A stretch of 47,656 bases of DNA from Lachnospiraceae bacterium. Lineage in GTDB: Bacteria; Bacillota; Clostridia; Lachnospirales; Lachnospiraceae. A program made the translations under genes and the position numbers. A model generated the notes under the pieces. That model did not search any database and was not told where the DNA came from. It saw only the letters and a list, made by a program, of their open reading frames with translations. The stretch is taken from positions 1 to 47,656 of the forward strand of contig JAILJP010000082.1 of assembly GCA_024694625.1 (NCBI GenBank), written 5' to 3'. Shown here piece by piece: positions 27,250 to 36,087 of this stretch. Positions within the stretch are counted from its first letter, which is position 1. Every line of letters starts with the position of its first letter.

Positions 27250-27659
27250 TATGATTCTCCTTCTGTTTCTTCCCTACGAAGTTTTTTCTCTTTGATTTTG
27301 TATTTGATAAAGAAATCCATAAACAGTAAAATACCTACACCGATAATGGATAACAAATCCTGCAGCGGCGTGCTGTCAGAAATGATCATGTGACGAGATA
27401 CTACAAAGACAAGTACCTCGATGACATTGGACGCATTGGGTTTACAAAGCATCTTGATAAACTCAATGGCAATAATAACTACAAATATCTCCTGTAAAAA
27501 GGTCATCAAAGAATCGGTACCCGGTGTAGCGAATACATCCATCATTGTGGGAATTGCACGAAGGGTGACCAATACAATGGCGATTAGGGTCAACACCGCC
27601 ACGACAAATTCGATAACATCGCAAGCTACTTTCACATAGCCCCTTACTTTTTCAAGCAT
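27249..27659 (-). CDS. PsiE-like small membrane protein
   Basis: A 136-residue protein with four hydrophobic helices (about residues 12-35, 48-68, 78-95 and 100-118) and a Lys/Arg-rich C-terminus. The pattern of helices, with EFIKMLCKP and RHMIIS between helices, resembles the PsiE (phosphate-starvation-inducible E) family, whose function is not established. It is the first gene of a long co-directional run and is coupled to the unknown gene after it by overlap. Family call is moderate. Confidence 0.7.
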   Translation of the reverse strand: MLEKVRGYVKVACDVIEFVVAVLTLIAIVLVTLRAIPTMMDVFATPGTDSLMTFLQEIFVVIIAIEFIKMLCKPNASNVIEVLVFVVSRHMIISDSTPLQDLLSIIGVGILLFMDFFIKYKIKEKKLRREETEGES

Positions 27660-27683
27660 ATTTCATCCTCCAAATTATGAAGA

Positions 27684-27705
27684 AAAATTGACAGTAGTCA
27701 ATTTT
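27684..27705 (-). promoter_or_regulatory. Hairpin in the leader of the psiE-like operon
   Basis: AAAATTGAC and GTCAATTTT form a perfect 9-base inverted repeat with a four-base loop, followed on the minus strand by TTTCTT. It lies 25 bases before the start codon and after the likely promoter, so it could be a weak attenuator or a protein-binding operator. Confidence 0.5.
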
Positions 27706-27723
27706 CTCCCTTTTAACCCTTTT

Positions 27724-27747
27724 ATTATATATGATTTAGGGTGTCAA
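27724..27747 (-). promoter_or_regulatory. Possible promoter of the psiE-thyA-folA-ilvBH run
   Basis: TTGACA (27742-27747) and TATAAT (27724-27729) occur on the minus strand, but the spacer is only 12 bases. Either the -10 is further downstream (weak TAAAAG at 17) or the -35 is upstream. Some promoter is likely here. Confidence 0.35.
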
Positions 27748-27811
27748 TGCACCAAAATAAAGGTAAAAATATGGCTTTGAAAAAAAAATTTAAATTTTTT
27801 GAAATTTCCTC

Positions 27812-27840
27812 TTGCAAAATTCTTCAAAGTAGTGCATTAT
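27812..27840 (+). promoter_or_regulatory. Possible promoter of tRNA-Pro
   Basis: TTGCAA (27812-27817), a 17-base spacer and CATTAT (27835-27840) end 33 bases before the tRNA. Confidence 0.45.
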
Positions 27841-27873
27841 ATACAGGTGCTGTTTTTGAGGCACACATGAAAT

Positions 27874-27947
27874 CGGCGCGTGGCTCAGTTTGGTAGAGCA
27901 CTACGTTAGGGACGTAGGGGCCGCAGGTTCAAATCCTGTCGCGCCGA
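27874..27947 (+). tRNA. tRNA-Pro, anticodon AGG
   Basis: It folds as a standard 74-base tRNA: acceptor CGGCGCG/CGCGCCG, D stem GCTC/GAGC, anticodon stem CTACG/CGTAG with loop TTAGGGA, a five-base variable loop and T stem GCAGG/CCTGT with loop TTCAAAT. The discriminator is A and CCA is not encoded. Anticodon AGG at 27908-27910 reads proline CCU, and G37 follows as in proline tRNAs. The first anticodon base A would normally be deaminated to inosine. A hairpin terminator follows at once. Confidence 0.94.
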
Positions 27948-27960
27948 TTATATTAAAAAA

Positions 27961-27982
27961 ATGACATCCAATTGGATGTCAT
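27961..27982. terminator. Bidirectional terminator between tRNA-Pro and the ANTAR gene
   Basis: The perfect palindrome ATGACATCCAA/TTGGATGTCAT has A-tract on one side and T-tract on the other. It serves the plus-strand tRNA and the minus-strand nitrogen operon. Confidence 0.9.
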
Positions 27983-27998
27983 TTTTTTATACTTATTT

Positions 27999-28565
27999 TT
28001 AACTGTAATAATCAATTACCTGAATGGCAATTTCCCGGCGACTCACCCGTTGGTTCATGGCGTTCTTTTCAATGTAGCGATGAGCATCCTCTTCACTCAT
28101 TCGTTCCTTTTCCACCAAAAGACATTTCGCTCTGGAAATATCCTTTTGCTCCTGAAGCTTTTTCTTAAGCTTCTTTACTTCGTTTTGAGCAATCTGCAAA
28201 CGTTTGGATGTAACCTTCGTAAGTTTCAAAGCACTCCAAAACATTTTTTTACTGATTGGCTTTTCCAAAGTAATAACGCCAAAGTCCTCTACCTTTTCCG
28301 CTATACTTTCATAAAAATCCGTTTTTACAAAAAGTATTACTTGACAGATATTTTTTTCTGCAATATCCATAGCCAGATTTTCCGCATAGGAACCTAGAAG
28401 GGGTGTATTTATGACACAGACGTCAAACTCCCGCTCTGCCAGCACCCGCTTTCCCTGTTCACCATTTTGCACCACAGTAAAATTGGAAAATCCGTACTGC
28501 TTCAAAAAATCCTGAAAGAAGGAAGCTGCTTTTGGAGAATCGCTGATAATTAAAGCGTTTTCCAT
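27999..28565 (-). CDS. ANTAR-domain antiterminator with degenerate receiver domain (NitR-like)
   Basis: A 188-residue cytoplasmic RNA-binding regulator. Residues 1-115 have a CheY-like receiver fold, but the phospho-accepting Asp is Asn53 (DVCVINTPL), and the acidic pair is reduced to Ser8-Asp9; Lys102 in LEKPIS remains. Phosphorylation is therefore unlikely. A coiled coil (about 118-140) leads into an ANTAR domain (about 141-185): RAKCLLVEKERMSEEDAHRYIEKNAM. ANTAR proteins bind paired six-base-loop hairpins and prevent terminator formation. The ATG at 28565 has GGAGG and sits one base after the glnA-like stop, so the two are translationally linked. The arrangement recalls glnA-nitR of Clostridium saccharobutylicum (from memory). 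Candidate targets are the leaders at 36005-36080, 37928-37968 and 41782-41835. Confidence 0.9.
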   Translation of the reverse strand: MENALIISDSPKAASFFQDFLKQYGFSNFTVVQNGEQGKRVLAEREFDVCVINTPLLGSYAENLAMDIAEKNICQVILFVKTDFYESIAEKVEDFGVITLEKPISKKMFWSALKLTKVTSKRLQIAQNEVKKLKKKLQEQKDISRAKCLLVEKERMSEEDAHRYIEKNAMNQRVSRREIAIQVIDYYS

Positions 28566-28566
28566 A

Positions 28567-29808
28567 TTAATCCTCCAAAAGTTTTCGAATAAAGATGTCT
28601 GCGATTTCCTTACGGGAATCTGCCTGTACAAACTCACTGTTTCTAGCACAGGAAATAGCCTCTTCCAAAGACAAAGGCAAGGTATCGTACGCTCCTTCCA
28701 TTTCATTAAAGTCGTGACGTATATTTCGCTCCTGAGCCGGAGGCAAGGTCTCTTTGTTTCGTACTCCTTCCAAGCCTGCCTGCATTACAAAAGAAAAGGC
28801 AAGGTAGGGATTGATACTGGAATCCGGTGAACGAAGCACAAAAGCCACCTGTTTTCCACGGTTTTCCACCACACGTAACAGTCTGGAGGAATTCTGCTTT
28901 GACCAGGTAATAAACTTAGGGGCTTCATTTTCACCAAATCTTTGGTAAGACTCCTCCTGAGAATTCAAAAATACCGTAATATCTCTCATACGGTTCAAAA
29001 TACCAGCCAAGAATCCTTCATAGATTTCCGGATGTTCTTCGGAAATATCCACACCACCACGGTTTAACGTAATGTAAAGATGAAGTCCGTTTCCGCTTTT
29101 TCCTTTTAAAGGCTTCGCTGCAAAGGAAGCACATACGCCGTTTCTGGCTGCAATATTGGAAACAACATTCTTATAGGTAATAAAATTGTCCGCGCTCTTT
29201 AGGGCATCAGCTGCCTTAAAGTCAATCTCGTTTTGTCCCGGTCCTGCTTCATGATAGGAAGCCTGGGGCTGAATCCCCATTTCTTCCAAGCAAAGACAAA
29301 TTTCACGTCGAATATTTTCTCCCCGATCCAAGGGAGCCACATCAAGATATGCTCCGTTGTCCCAAGGAATATTGGTGGGATTTCCCTCCTCATCGGTCTT
29401 AAACAAATAAAACTCACTCTTCAAACCGATGCGGCAGGAAAATCCTTCCTTTTTACATTCCGCGATCGTATCTTTTAACAGCTTTCTGGCACCGTACATA
29501 TAGGATTCGCCATTGGAAAGAACCACATCACAATAGAAACGAATTACGCAACCCTGCTGGGGACGCCAAGGCAAAACAGATAAAGTGGAAGGATCCGGTT
29601 TCAAAAACAAATCTCCCGCTTCTCCTCCTTCATAACCGTCCACATCACAATAATCAAAGGCAATGCCTTCGTATAATGCCTGCTCCAATTCATAAGGCAT
29701 AATGGAAATATTTTTATGATTTCCGAAAATATCGCAGAAGGCTAGACGGATAAATTTCACGTCATTTTCTTCCACAAATTCCAATGCTTCTTCGATTGTG
29801 TAACTCAT
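28567..29808 (-). CDS. Glutamine synthetase type I-like protein with altered metal site, possible pseudoenzyme or sensor
   Basis: This 413-residue protein has the GS I fold signatures but is shorter than the usual 440 or so. Compared with the Salmonella/Bacillus enzymes, the n1 metal ligands are present: Glu132 in KSEFYLF, Glu187 in HEAGPGQ and Glu194 in NEIDF. In the n2 site His243 (GNGLH) remains, but the first ligand is Lys130 instead of Glu (GLKSEF versus GPECEF) and the third is Val324 instead of Glu (FVLRSPD versus VEVRS). Two of three ligands of the metal used in phosphoryl transfer are thus lost. It lies between gltD and the ANTAR gene, and a complete GS III is nearby. I infer a regulatory or altered catalytic role; ordinary synthetase is less likely. 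Confidence 0.88.
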   Translation of the reverse strand: MSYTIEEALEFVEENDVKFIRLAFCDIFGNHKNISIMPYELEQALYEGIAFDYCDVDGYEGGEAGDLFLKPDPSTLSVLPWRPQQGCVIRFYCDVVLSNGESYMYGARKLLKDTIAECKKEGFSCRIGLKSEFYLFKTDEEGNPTNIPWDNGAYLDVAPLDRGENIRREICLCLEEMGIQPQASYHEAGPGQNEIDFKAADALKSADNFITYKNVVSNIAARNGVCASFAAKPLKGKSGNGLHLYITLNRGGVDISEEHPEIYEGFLAGILNRMRDITVFLNSQEESYQRFGENEAPKFITWSKQNSSRLLRVVENRGKQVAFVLRSPDSSINPYLAFSFVMQAGLEGVRNKETLPPAQERNIRHDFNEMEGAYDTLPLSLEEAISCARNSEFVQADSRKEIADIFIRKLLED

Positions 29809-29867
29809 AGGTTCTCCTTTTTTTGTTTCATTTTTACAAGCTCCGCTTCAAATTATATATCAAAATT

Positions 29868-31370
29868 TTACAAGTTGGTATAACCCATTAAAAATTCATC
29901 CACTTCTCTGGCACAATCTCTTCCCTGACGGATGGCTTTTACCACCAAAGACTGACCGGTGTGCATATCTCCGGCTACAAAGACCTTTTCTTTACTTGTC
30001 AAAAAGTGTTCCGGTTTTGTAGCAACATTGCTTCTGGCATCACATTCCACTCCAAAATCCTTGGTCACATATGCCTCTGAGCCTAAGAATCCGGCTGCAA
30101 TCAAAGCCAACTGACAAGGTACTTTTCTCTGGGAATTTTCCACTTCTACCATGTCATAGCGTCCGGTCTTTTCGTTGAATTTCCGTTCCAAAGAAACCAA
30201 AATCGCTGCGGTAAGATTTCCTTTTTTATCTTTTACAAATTCTTTTACTGTAGTGGTATAGACTCTGGGATCCTCTCCAAAACGATCCATAGACTCCTGC
30301 TGGCCGTAATCCGTCTTTTTTACCAAAGGCCATAGGGGCCAAGGATTAGAGGGCAAACGCTCCTGGGAAGGCTGGGGCATCATTTCCAGCTGTACCATAG
30401 ACTTGCAACCATGACGAATACAGGTGCCAACACAGTCATTTCCTGTATCACCGCCACCGATGACAATTACATCCTTGTCCTTTGCAGAGATATAGCTGCC
30501 TTCTTTTAACTCTCCAGCTTCGTTTAATCCAAAATCCAAAAGACTTTTTGTGGTAGAGGTCAAAAAGTCCACTGCAAAGTAAACTCCCTTTGCATCTCTT
30601 CCTTCCACAGGCAAATCTCTGGGGTTTGAGGCACCGCATGCCAAAACCACAGCATCAAAGTTTTTCAGTAATTCCTTGGAAGAGATATCTTTTCCCACGT
30701 TTACGCCGGTACGAAATACTACCCCTTCCTCTTCCATTACTTTAATCTTTCGATCAATAATGTGCTTTTCCAGTTTCATATTGGGAATGCCATAGCGAAG
30801 CAATCCACCCACCCGGTCATTTCGTTCAAATACGGTAACGAGATGACCACGGAAGTTTAACTGGTCTGCTACAGCCAAACCTGCAGGACCGGAACCGATT
30901 ACCGCTACAGTTTTTCCTGTACGAACCTTTGGAGGTTTTGCATCGGCATAGCCGTGTTCATAGGCATATTCAATAATCGTCTTTTCGTTTTCCTTGGTGG
31001 AAACGGGCTGGGTGTTTATATCACAAGTACATGCCTTTTCACACAGTGCCGGACAAACCCTAGATGTAAACTCCGGGAAATTAGAGGTCTTTTTCAATCG
31101 CTCATAAGCCTCCTTTAGATTTCCACGGTACAATAAATCATTCCACTCCGGAATTAAATTGTTCAAAGGACAACCACTTGTCATCCCGTTCATATTCTGA
31201 CCATACTGGCAAAAAGGAACGCCACAATCCATACATCTGGCAGCCTGTACCTGTTGTTCCTCTAGGGTCAGTGAAATATGAAACTCATTAAAATTTTTAC
31301 TTCTTTTCTTTGGAGTAAGTTCTTTTGATTCTTTTCTTTCATACTCCATAAAGCCTGTTGCTTTTCCCAT
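29868..31370 (-). CDS. gltD: Glutamate synthase small subunit
   Basis: A 500-residue FAD protein passing electrons from NAD(P)H to the large subunit. N-terminal cysteine-rich part with ARCMDCGVPFC and SGCPLNNLIPEW, then CPALCEKACTC, binds two 4Fe-4S clusters. The FAD-binding GSGPAGLAVADQL and NAD(P)-binding GGGDTGNDC follow, then AGDMHTGQSLVVKAIRQGR. An AAGGAG site precedes the ATG, and the gene starts 18 bases after gltB. Co-transcribed with gltB. Confidence 0.96.
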   Translation of the reverse strand: MGKATGFMEYERKESKELTPKKRSKNFNEFHISLTLEEQQVQAARCMDCGVPFCQYGQNMNGMTSGCPLNNLIPEWNDLLYRGNLKEAYERLKKTSNFPEFTSRVCPALCEKACTCDINTQPVSTKENEKTIIEYAYEHGYADAKPPKVRTGKTVAVIGSGPAGLAVADQLNFRGHLVTVFERNDRVGGLLRYGIPNMKLEKHIIDRKIKVMEEEGVVFRTGVNVGKDISSKELLKNFDAVVLACGASNPRDLPVEGRDAKGVYFAVDFLTSTTKSLLDFGLNEAGELKEGSYISAKDKDVIVIGGGDTGNDCVGTCIRHGCKSMVQLEMMPQPSQERLPSNPWPLWPLVKKTDYGQQESMDRFGEDPRVYTTTVKEFVKDKKGNLTAAILVSLERKFNEKTGRYDMVEVENSQRKVPCQLALIAAGFLGSEAYVTKDFGVECDARSNVATKPEHFLTSKEKVFVAGDMHTGQSLVVKAIRQGRDCAREVDEFLMGYTNL

Positions 31371-31388
31371 AAATTGCTCCTTATCGCC

Positions 31389-34300
31389 TTAGTTTTTTGT
31401 CAAAGATGCAAACGCTTCAAACTCTGCCTGTTCATGAGACAGTCCCTTTTCCTCAAGGGATACAATGGTCATCATGACGCGTTTGTAATCATGAGGAATG
31501 ATCTTTTTAAACATGGGCAGATAATCGGTGAAGTTGTCCAGTATCTTTTGTCCCTTCTTGGAACCGGTAGCCAAAACATGCTGTTCCAACATCTCTTTTA
31601 ATTCCAAAACGTCATACTTATCTGTTACCATTTCCAAAGAAACCATGGACTTGTTTACCTTTTTATAAAGATTTTGTTCTTCATCCAATACGTAGGCAAT
31701 TCCACCACTCATACCGGCAGCAAAATTCTTTCCTACCTCGCCTAAGATGGCAACTCTTCCTCCGGTCATATATTCACAACCATGATCACCGCAGCCTTCT
31801 ACCACTGCAACTGCTCCGGAATTTCGAACAGCAAACCGCTCCCCGGCCACACCGGAAATATAAGCGGTACCGGAGGTTGCACCGTAAAGTGCCACGTTAC
31901 CGATAATGATATTTTCATCGGCGGCATAGGTAGCTTTTTTCGAAGGGTATACCACAAGCTTTCCTCCTGAAAGGCCCTTTCCGAAATAGTCATTGGAATC
32001 TCCCTCCAAGGAAATGGTAAGTCCCTTTGGAATAAAGGCTCCGAAACTTTGTCCTCCGGCTCCTTCACATTCCACACGATAGCTATCTTCTTTTAGAGAA
32101 GTTCCATATTCTTTTGTAAGCCAAGAACCCAGCAAGGTACCAAAGGCACGGTTAATGTTGGTTACTTTTGTTTTTACCAAAGGATTCTTTTTGATTTCCT
32201 TTAAAAGTACTTTTTCATCCAAAGTATCTTCTAACTTAAAGTCATATACATCCTTTTTATTATAGGAAATCTTTTGTTCCTTCATCTGCGCTTTATGATC
32301 AGTAGCCTGATATAAAATAGGATCCAGATTCAAATTCAAATCCGCTTCTTTTAGCACATCTTTGCGAATTTCTAACAAGTCGCTTCGTCCCACCAATTCA
32401 TCCACGCTCTTGATTCCAAGATTTGCCATATATTCTCGCAAATCCTCAGCAATAAAACGCATGAAGTTTACGATGTACTCCGGCTTTCCTGCAAAACGCT
32501 TGCGAAGTTCAGGATTTTGGGTAGCCACACCTACAGGACAGGTATCCTTGTTACAAACACGCATCATAACGCATCCCATAGTAACAAGAGGTGCCGTAGC
32601 AAATCCAAATTCTTCCGCACCTAACATACAAGCAACAGCAACATCTCGTCCGGTTAAAAGCTTTCCGTCAGTTTCAATTACCACCTTGTTACGAAGGCCG
32701 TTTTGAATCAACGTCTGGTGTGTTTCCGCCAAACCGATTTCCCAAGGCATTCCCGCATTATGAATGGAAGTTAAAGGAGCTGCTCCTGTACCACCGTCAT
32801 AACCGGAAATCAAAATCACCTGGGCACCGGCTTTTGCCACACCGCTGGCAACAGTACCTACTCCCGCTTCTGATACCAGTTTTACGGAAATTCTTGCATC
32901 CTTATTGGCACTCTTTAAATCGTAAATCAGCTGAGCCAAATCCTCGATGGAATAAATATCGTGATGAGGTGGAGGAGAAATCAAAGATACTCCCGGAGTG
33001 GAAAGTCTGGTCTTTGCAATCCAAGGATATACCTTTTTACCGGGTAAGTGTCCACCTTCACCGGGCTTTGCTCCCTGAGCCATTTTAATCTGAATCTCAT
33101 CTGCGGAAACTAAATATTCACTGGTTACACCAAATCGAGCAGATGCCACCTGTTTAATGGCGGAACAACGATTTACCTTACTTCCCTTAGAAAGAAGACG
33201 ATCCTTGTCCTCACCACCTTCACCGGAATTGGATTTTCCATGAAGCATATTCATGGCAATCGCCATGGTTTCGTGGGCTTCCTTTGAAATAGAACCATAA
33301 CTCATGGCACCGGTCTTAAAACGTTTTACAATGGAGTCCACGCTTTCCACTTCTTCCAAAGGAATAGGCTTTTTCGCATACTTTAATTGGAAGAGTCCAC
33401 GAAGATTCATTACCTTATCTTCTTTGTTTACCAAATTGGTATACTTCTTAAAGGTCTCGTAATCTCCTGTCTTGGTAGAATGCTGAAGCAAATGAATTAC
33501 TTCGGGATTGTACAAATGCTCCTCTTTTCCGCTTCTGAATTTATGTACACCCATGGAATCCAAGGTAATATCTTCCCCAAGTTCCAAGGGATCAAAGGCT
33601 TTATCATGGAGGTATTCCACATCATTTTGAATGTCGGACAAGGTCTTTCCGCCGATACGGGAAATACATCCGGTAAAATATTTCTCAATTACACCTTCAC
33701 TGATTCCCACTGCTTCAAAAATCTTTGCACCCTGGTAAGACTGAATGGTGGAGATTCCCATCTTAGAACCGATTTTAATGATTCCATTGATAACAGCTTC
33801 ATTGTAATCATCCACTGCAGCATAGTAATCCTTGTGCAAAAGGCCTTCATCAATAAGCTGACGAATACTTTCCTGAGCCAAATAAGGATTGATGGCAGAT
33901 GCACCGAATCCCAAAAGGGTGGCAAAATGATGAACGCTTCTAGGCTCACCACTTTCCAAAATCAGAGACAGCTGAGTACGCTTTCTGGTGCGAACCAAAT
34001 GCTGCTGCAAAGCGGATACCGCCAAAAGTGACGGAATGGCCACATGGTTTTCATCCACTCCCCTATCAGAAAGAATAATGATATTTGCCCGGTCGCGATA
34101 AGCACGGTCCGCTTCTACACAAAGATGTTCAATGGCCTTTTCCAAAGAAGTATTCTTATAATAGGTAATGGGAATGGTCACTACAGAAAACCCCTCGGCC
34201 TTCATATTCTTAATCTTCAACAAATCCGTATTGGTCAAAATGGGATTATTTATACGAAGAAGTCGGCAATTTTTTTCCTTTTCCTTTAACACATTTCCCG

Positions 34301-35936
34301 CTGAACCTAAAAAGATGGTGGTGGATGTTACCACTTTTTCACGAATGCTGTCGATAGGTGGATTGGTTACCTGGGCAAACAACTGCTTAAAGTAATCAAA
34401 CAAAGGTCGATGCATTTTGGAAAGCACTGCTAAAGGGGTATCCACACCCATTGCTCCAATACTCTCTCCACCGGTTTCCGCCATGGGAAGGATGGTTTCT
34501 CTTACATCTTCATAGGTATAACCAAAAGCCTTTTGCAAACGGGTACGTTCTTTTTCCTCATAATAAGGAACGGATACGTTGGGTATTTTCAAATCATGCA
34601 AGTAGTTTAAATTCTGAGATAACCACTGTCCGTAAGGTGCTTTGGTGGAATAGTATTTTTTTATTTCCTCGTCGGAGTAAAGTCGTCCTTCTTTGGTATT
34701 TACCAAAAGCATTTTTCCCGGCATTAATCTCTGCTTGGAAACAATATTGCTTTCATCCACAGGAAGCACTCCTACTTCGGAAGAAAGAATCAAATAGTCA
34801 TCCTTTGTTACATAGTATCTGGAAGGGCGAAGTCCGTTTCGATCCAACACAGCTCCCATTACATCACCGTCAGAAAACAGGATGGATGCAGGTCCGTCCC
34901 AAGGTTCCATCATAGTGGCATAATACTGGTAAAAATCTTTTTTCTCCTGACTCATAGCCTTGTTGTGACACCAAGGCTCTGGAATCGTAATCATTACCGC
35001 AAGGGGAAGAGGCATTCCGTTCATTACCAAAAATTCTAAGGTGTTATCCAACATTGCGGAATCGGAACCGTTGGTATTTACCACTGGCGTGATTTTTGCC
35101 ATTTCATCTTCCAGATAATCAGATACCATGGTTTCCTCTCGGGATAACATCTTATCCGCATTTCCCTTAATGGTATTAATCTCACCGTTATGAACGATGA
35201 ATCTGTTGGGATGAGCTCTCTCCCAACTGGGATTTGTATTGGTGGAAAATCTAGAGTGTACCAAAGCAATGGCAGACTTGTAAGCCTCATTTTCCAAATC
35301 CAAAAAGAAGGCTCTCAACTGATTCACCAAAAACATTCCCTTATATACAATGGTTTTTGAAGAAAATGAAACTACATAGGTATGATCTTCGCAAGTCTGT
35401 TCAAACACACGACGAACCACATAGAGTTTCCGCTCAAAATCCAAACCTTTTTCCACATTTTTCGGTCGTTTTACAAAGGCCTGCATAATACAAGGCATGC
35501 AATCCTTTGCAAGTTTTCCTAAAATCTCAGGTTTTACCGGAACTTCTCTCCATCCGATAAACTCTAAGTTTTCCTTTTCCACCGTGATTTCAAACATACG
35601 CTTAGCACGGCTGCGACGGGATTCCTTCGTAGGCAAAAACATCATTGCCACACCGTAATCCCCTTCTTCACCCAAAGAGACTTTTTCATTTACCTTGGGG
35701 TTTTTGATTTCTTCCGAAACCGCCGAAAAGAAGTCGTGAGAAATCTGAAGTAAAATCCCCACACCATCACCGGTTTCTCCACTTGCGTCTTTTCCCGCAC
35801 GATGCTCCAGATTCTCCACAATGGAAAGGGCATCGGAAACAGTCTTATGGGTCTTTACGCCTTTGATACTGACAATGGCACCAATACCGCAATTGTCATG
35901 TTCAAAACTTTCATCATACAATCCATTTTTTGTCAT
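31389..35936 (-). CDS. gltB: Glutamate synthase large subunit
   Basis: A 1515-residue enzyme making two glutamates from glutamine and 2-oxoglutarate. The N-terminal class II amidotransferase domain has its nucleophilic Cys in HDNCGIGA, so a short propeptide must be removed. A central domain, the FMN-binding synthase domain (GAKPGEGGHLPGKKV, SGYDGGTGAAP), cysteines for a 3Fe-4S cluster (NKDTCPVGVATQ) and a C-terminal GXGXG beta-helix domain follow. I chose the ATG at 35936, directly in front of the Ntn domain. A longer frame upstream would translate through the terminator hairpin of the leader. A strong promoter and an ANTAR-type attenuator precede it. Confidence 0.96.
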   Translation of the reverse strand: MTKNGLYDESFEHDNCGIGAIVSIKGVKTHKTVSDALSIVENLEHRAGKDASGETGDGVGILLQISHDFFSAVSEEIKNPKVNEKVSLGEEGDYGVAMMFLPTKESRRSRAKRMFEITVEKENLEFIGWREVPVKPEILGKLAKDCMPCIMQAFVKRPKNVEKGLDFERKLYVVRRVFEQTCEDHTYVVSFSSKTIVYKGMFLVNQLRAFFLDLENEAYKSAIALVHSRFSTNTNPSWERAHPNRFIVHNGEINTIKGNADKMLSREETMVSDYLEDEMAKITPVVNTNGSDSAMLDNTLEFLVMNGMPLPLAVMITIPEPWCHNKAMSQEKKDFYQYYATMMEPWDGPASILFSDGDVMGAVLDRNGLRPSRYYVTKDDYLILSSEVGVLPVDESNIVSKQRLMPGKMLLVNTKEGRLYSDEEIKKYYSTKAPYGQWLSQNLNYLHDLKIPNVSVPYYEEKERTRLQKAFGYTYEDVRETILPMAETGGESIGAMGVDTPLAVLSKMHRPLFDYFKQLFAQVTNPPIDSIREKVVTSTTIFLGSAGNVLKEKEKNCRLLRINNPILTNTDLLKIKNMKAEGFSVVTIPITYYKNTSLEKAIEHLCVEADRAYRDRANIIILSDRGVDENHVAIPSLLAVSALQQHLVRTRKRTQLSLILESGEPRSVHHFATLLGFGASAINPYLAQESIRQLIDEGLLHKDYYAAVDDYNEAVINGIIKIGSKMGISTIQSYQGAKIFEAVGISEGVIEKYFTGCISRIGGKTLSDIQNDVEYLHDKAFDPLELGEDITLDSMGVHKFRSGKEEHLYNPEVIHLLQHSTKTGDYETFKKYTNLVNKEDKVMNLRGLFQLKYAKKPIPLEEVESVDSIVKRFKTGAMSYGSISKEAHETMAIAMNMLHGKSNSGEGGEDKDRLLSKGSKVNRCSAIKQVASARFGVTSEYLVSADEIQIKMAQGAKPGEGGHLPGKKVYPWIAKTRLSTPGVSLISPPPHHDIYSIEDLAQLIYDLKSANKDARISVKLVSEAGVGTVASGVAKAGAQVILISGYDGGTGAAPLTSIHNAGMPWEIGLAETHQTLIQNGLRNKVVIETDGKLLTGRDVAVACMLGAEEFGFATAPLVTMGCVMMRVCNKDTCPVGVATQNPELRKRFAGKPEYIVNFMRFIAEDLREYMANLGIKSVDELVGRSDLLEIRKDVLKEADLNLNLDPILYQATDHKAQMKEQKISYNKKDVYDFKLEDTLDEKVLLKEIKKNPLVKTKVTNINRAFGTLLGSWLTKEYGTSLKEDSYRVECEGAGGQSFGAFIPKGLTISLEGDSNDYFGKGLSGGKLVVYPSKKATYAADENIIIGNVALYGATSGTAYISGVAGERFAVRNSGAVAVVEGCGDHGCEYMTGGRVAILGEVGKNFAAGMSGGIAYVLDEEQNLYKKVNKSMVSLEMVTDKYDVLELKEMLEQHVLATGSKKGQKILDNFTDYLPMFKKIIPHDYKRVMMTIVSLEEKGLSHEQAEFEAFASLTKN

Positions 35937-36004
35937 TTCTTTTTCCTGCTTTCCTTTTTTCACATATCGACGACGTGTAAAAAAGGCTTTTACACGCAAA
36001 AAAA

Positions 36005-36080
36005 GGGATTCCAAGTAAGCCTAAGCTTTCTTGAAATCCCCATTGATTTCGATACATATAAATTTCGTGCTTTAATGCAC
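36005..36080 (-). promoter_or_regulatory. ANTAR-type attenuator in the gltB leader
   Basis: In minus-strand order: hairpin GTGC-ATTAAA-GCAC (36080-36067); then hairpin GAAATC-AATGGG-GATTTC (36050-36033), whose six-base loop has A at position 1 and G at position 4; then terminator stem GGGATTTCAAG/CTTGGAATCCC (36040-36005) followed by seven T. The terminator's 5' arm and the second hairpin share 36040-36033, so only one can form. This is the known ANTAR antiterminator layout. The first loop has A at position 4 rather than G, a deviation. Confidence 0.8.
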
Positions 36081-36087
36081 TGAACTT

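Noticed and set aside
35974-35996. Third hexaloop candidate after the gltB terminator (CGTGTAAAA/TTTTACACG)
   Set aside because: Its loop reads GCCTT or AGCCTT and lacks G at position 4; it lies after the terminator, so it cannot act as antiterminator there.
35937-36014. An upstream in-frame extension of gltB
   Set aside because: It would begin inside the leader hairpins and has no ribosome binding site; the Ntn nucleophile fits the ATG at 35936.
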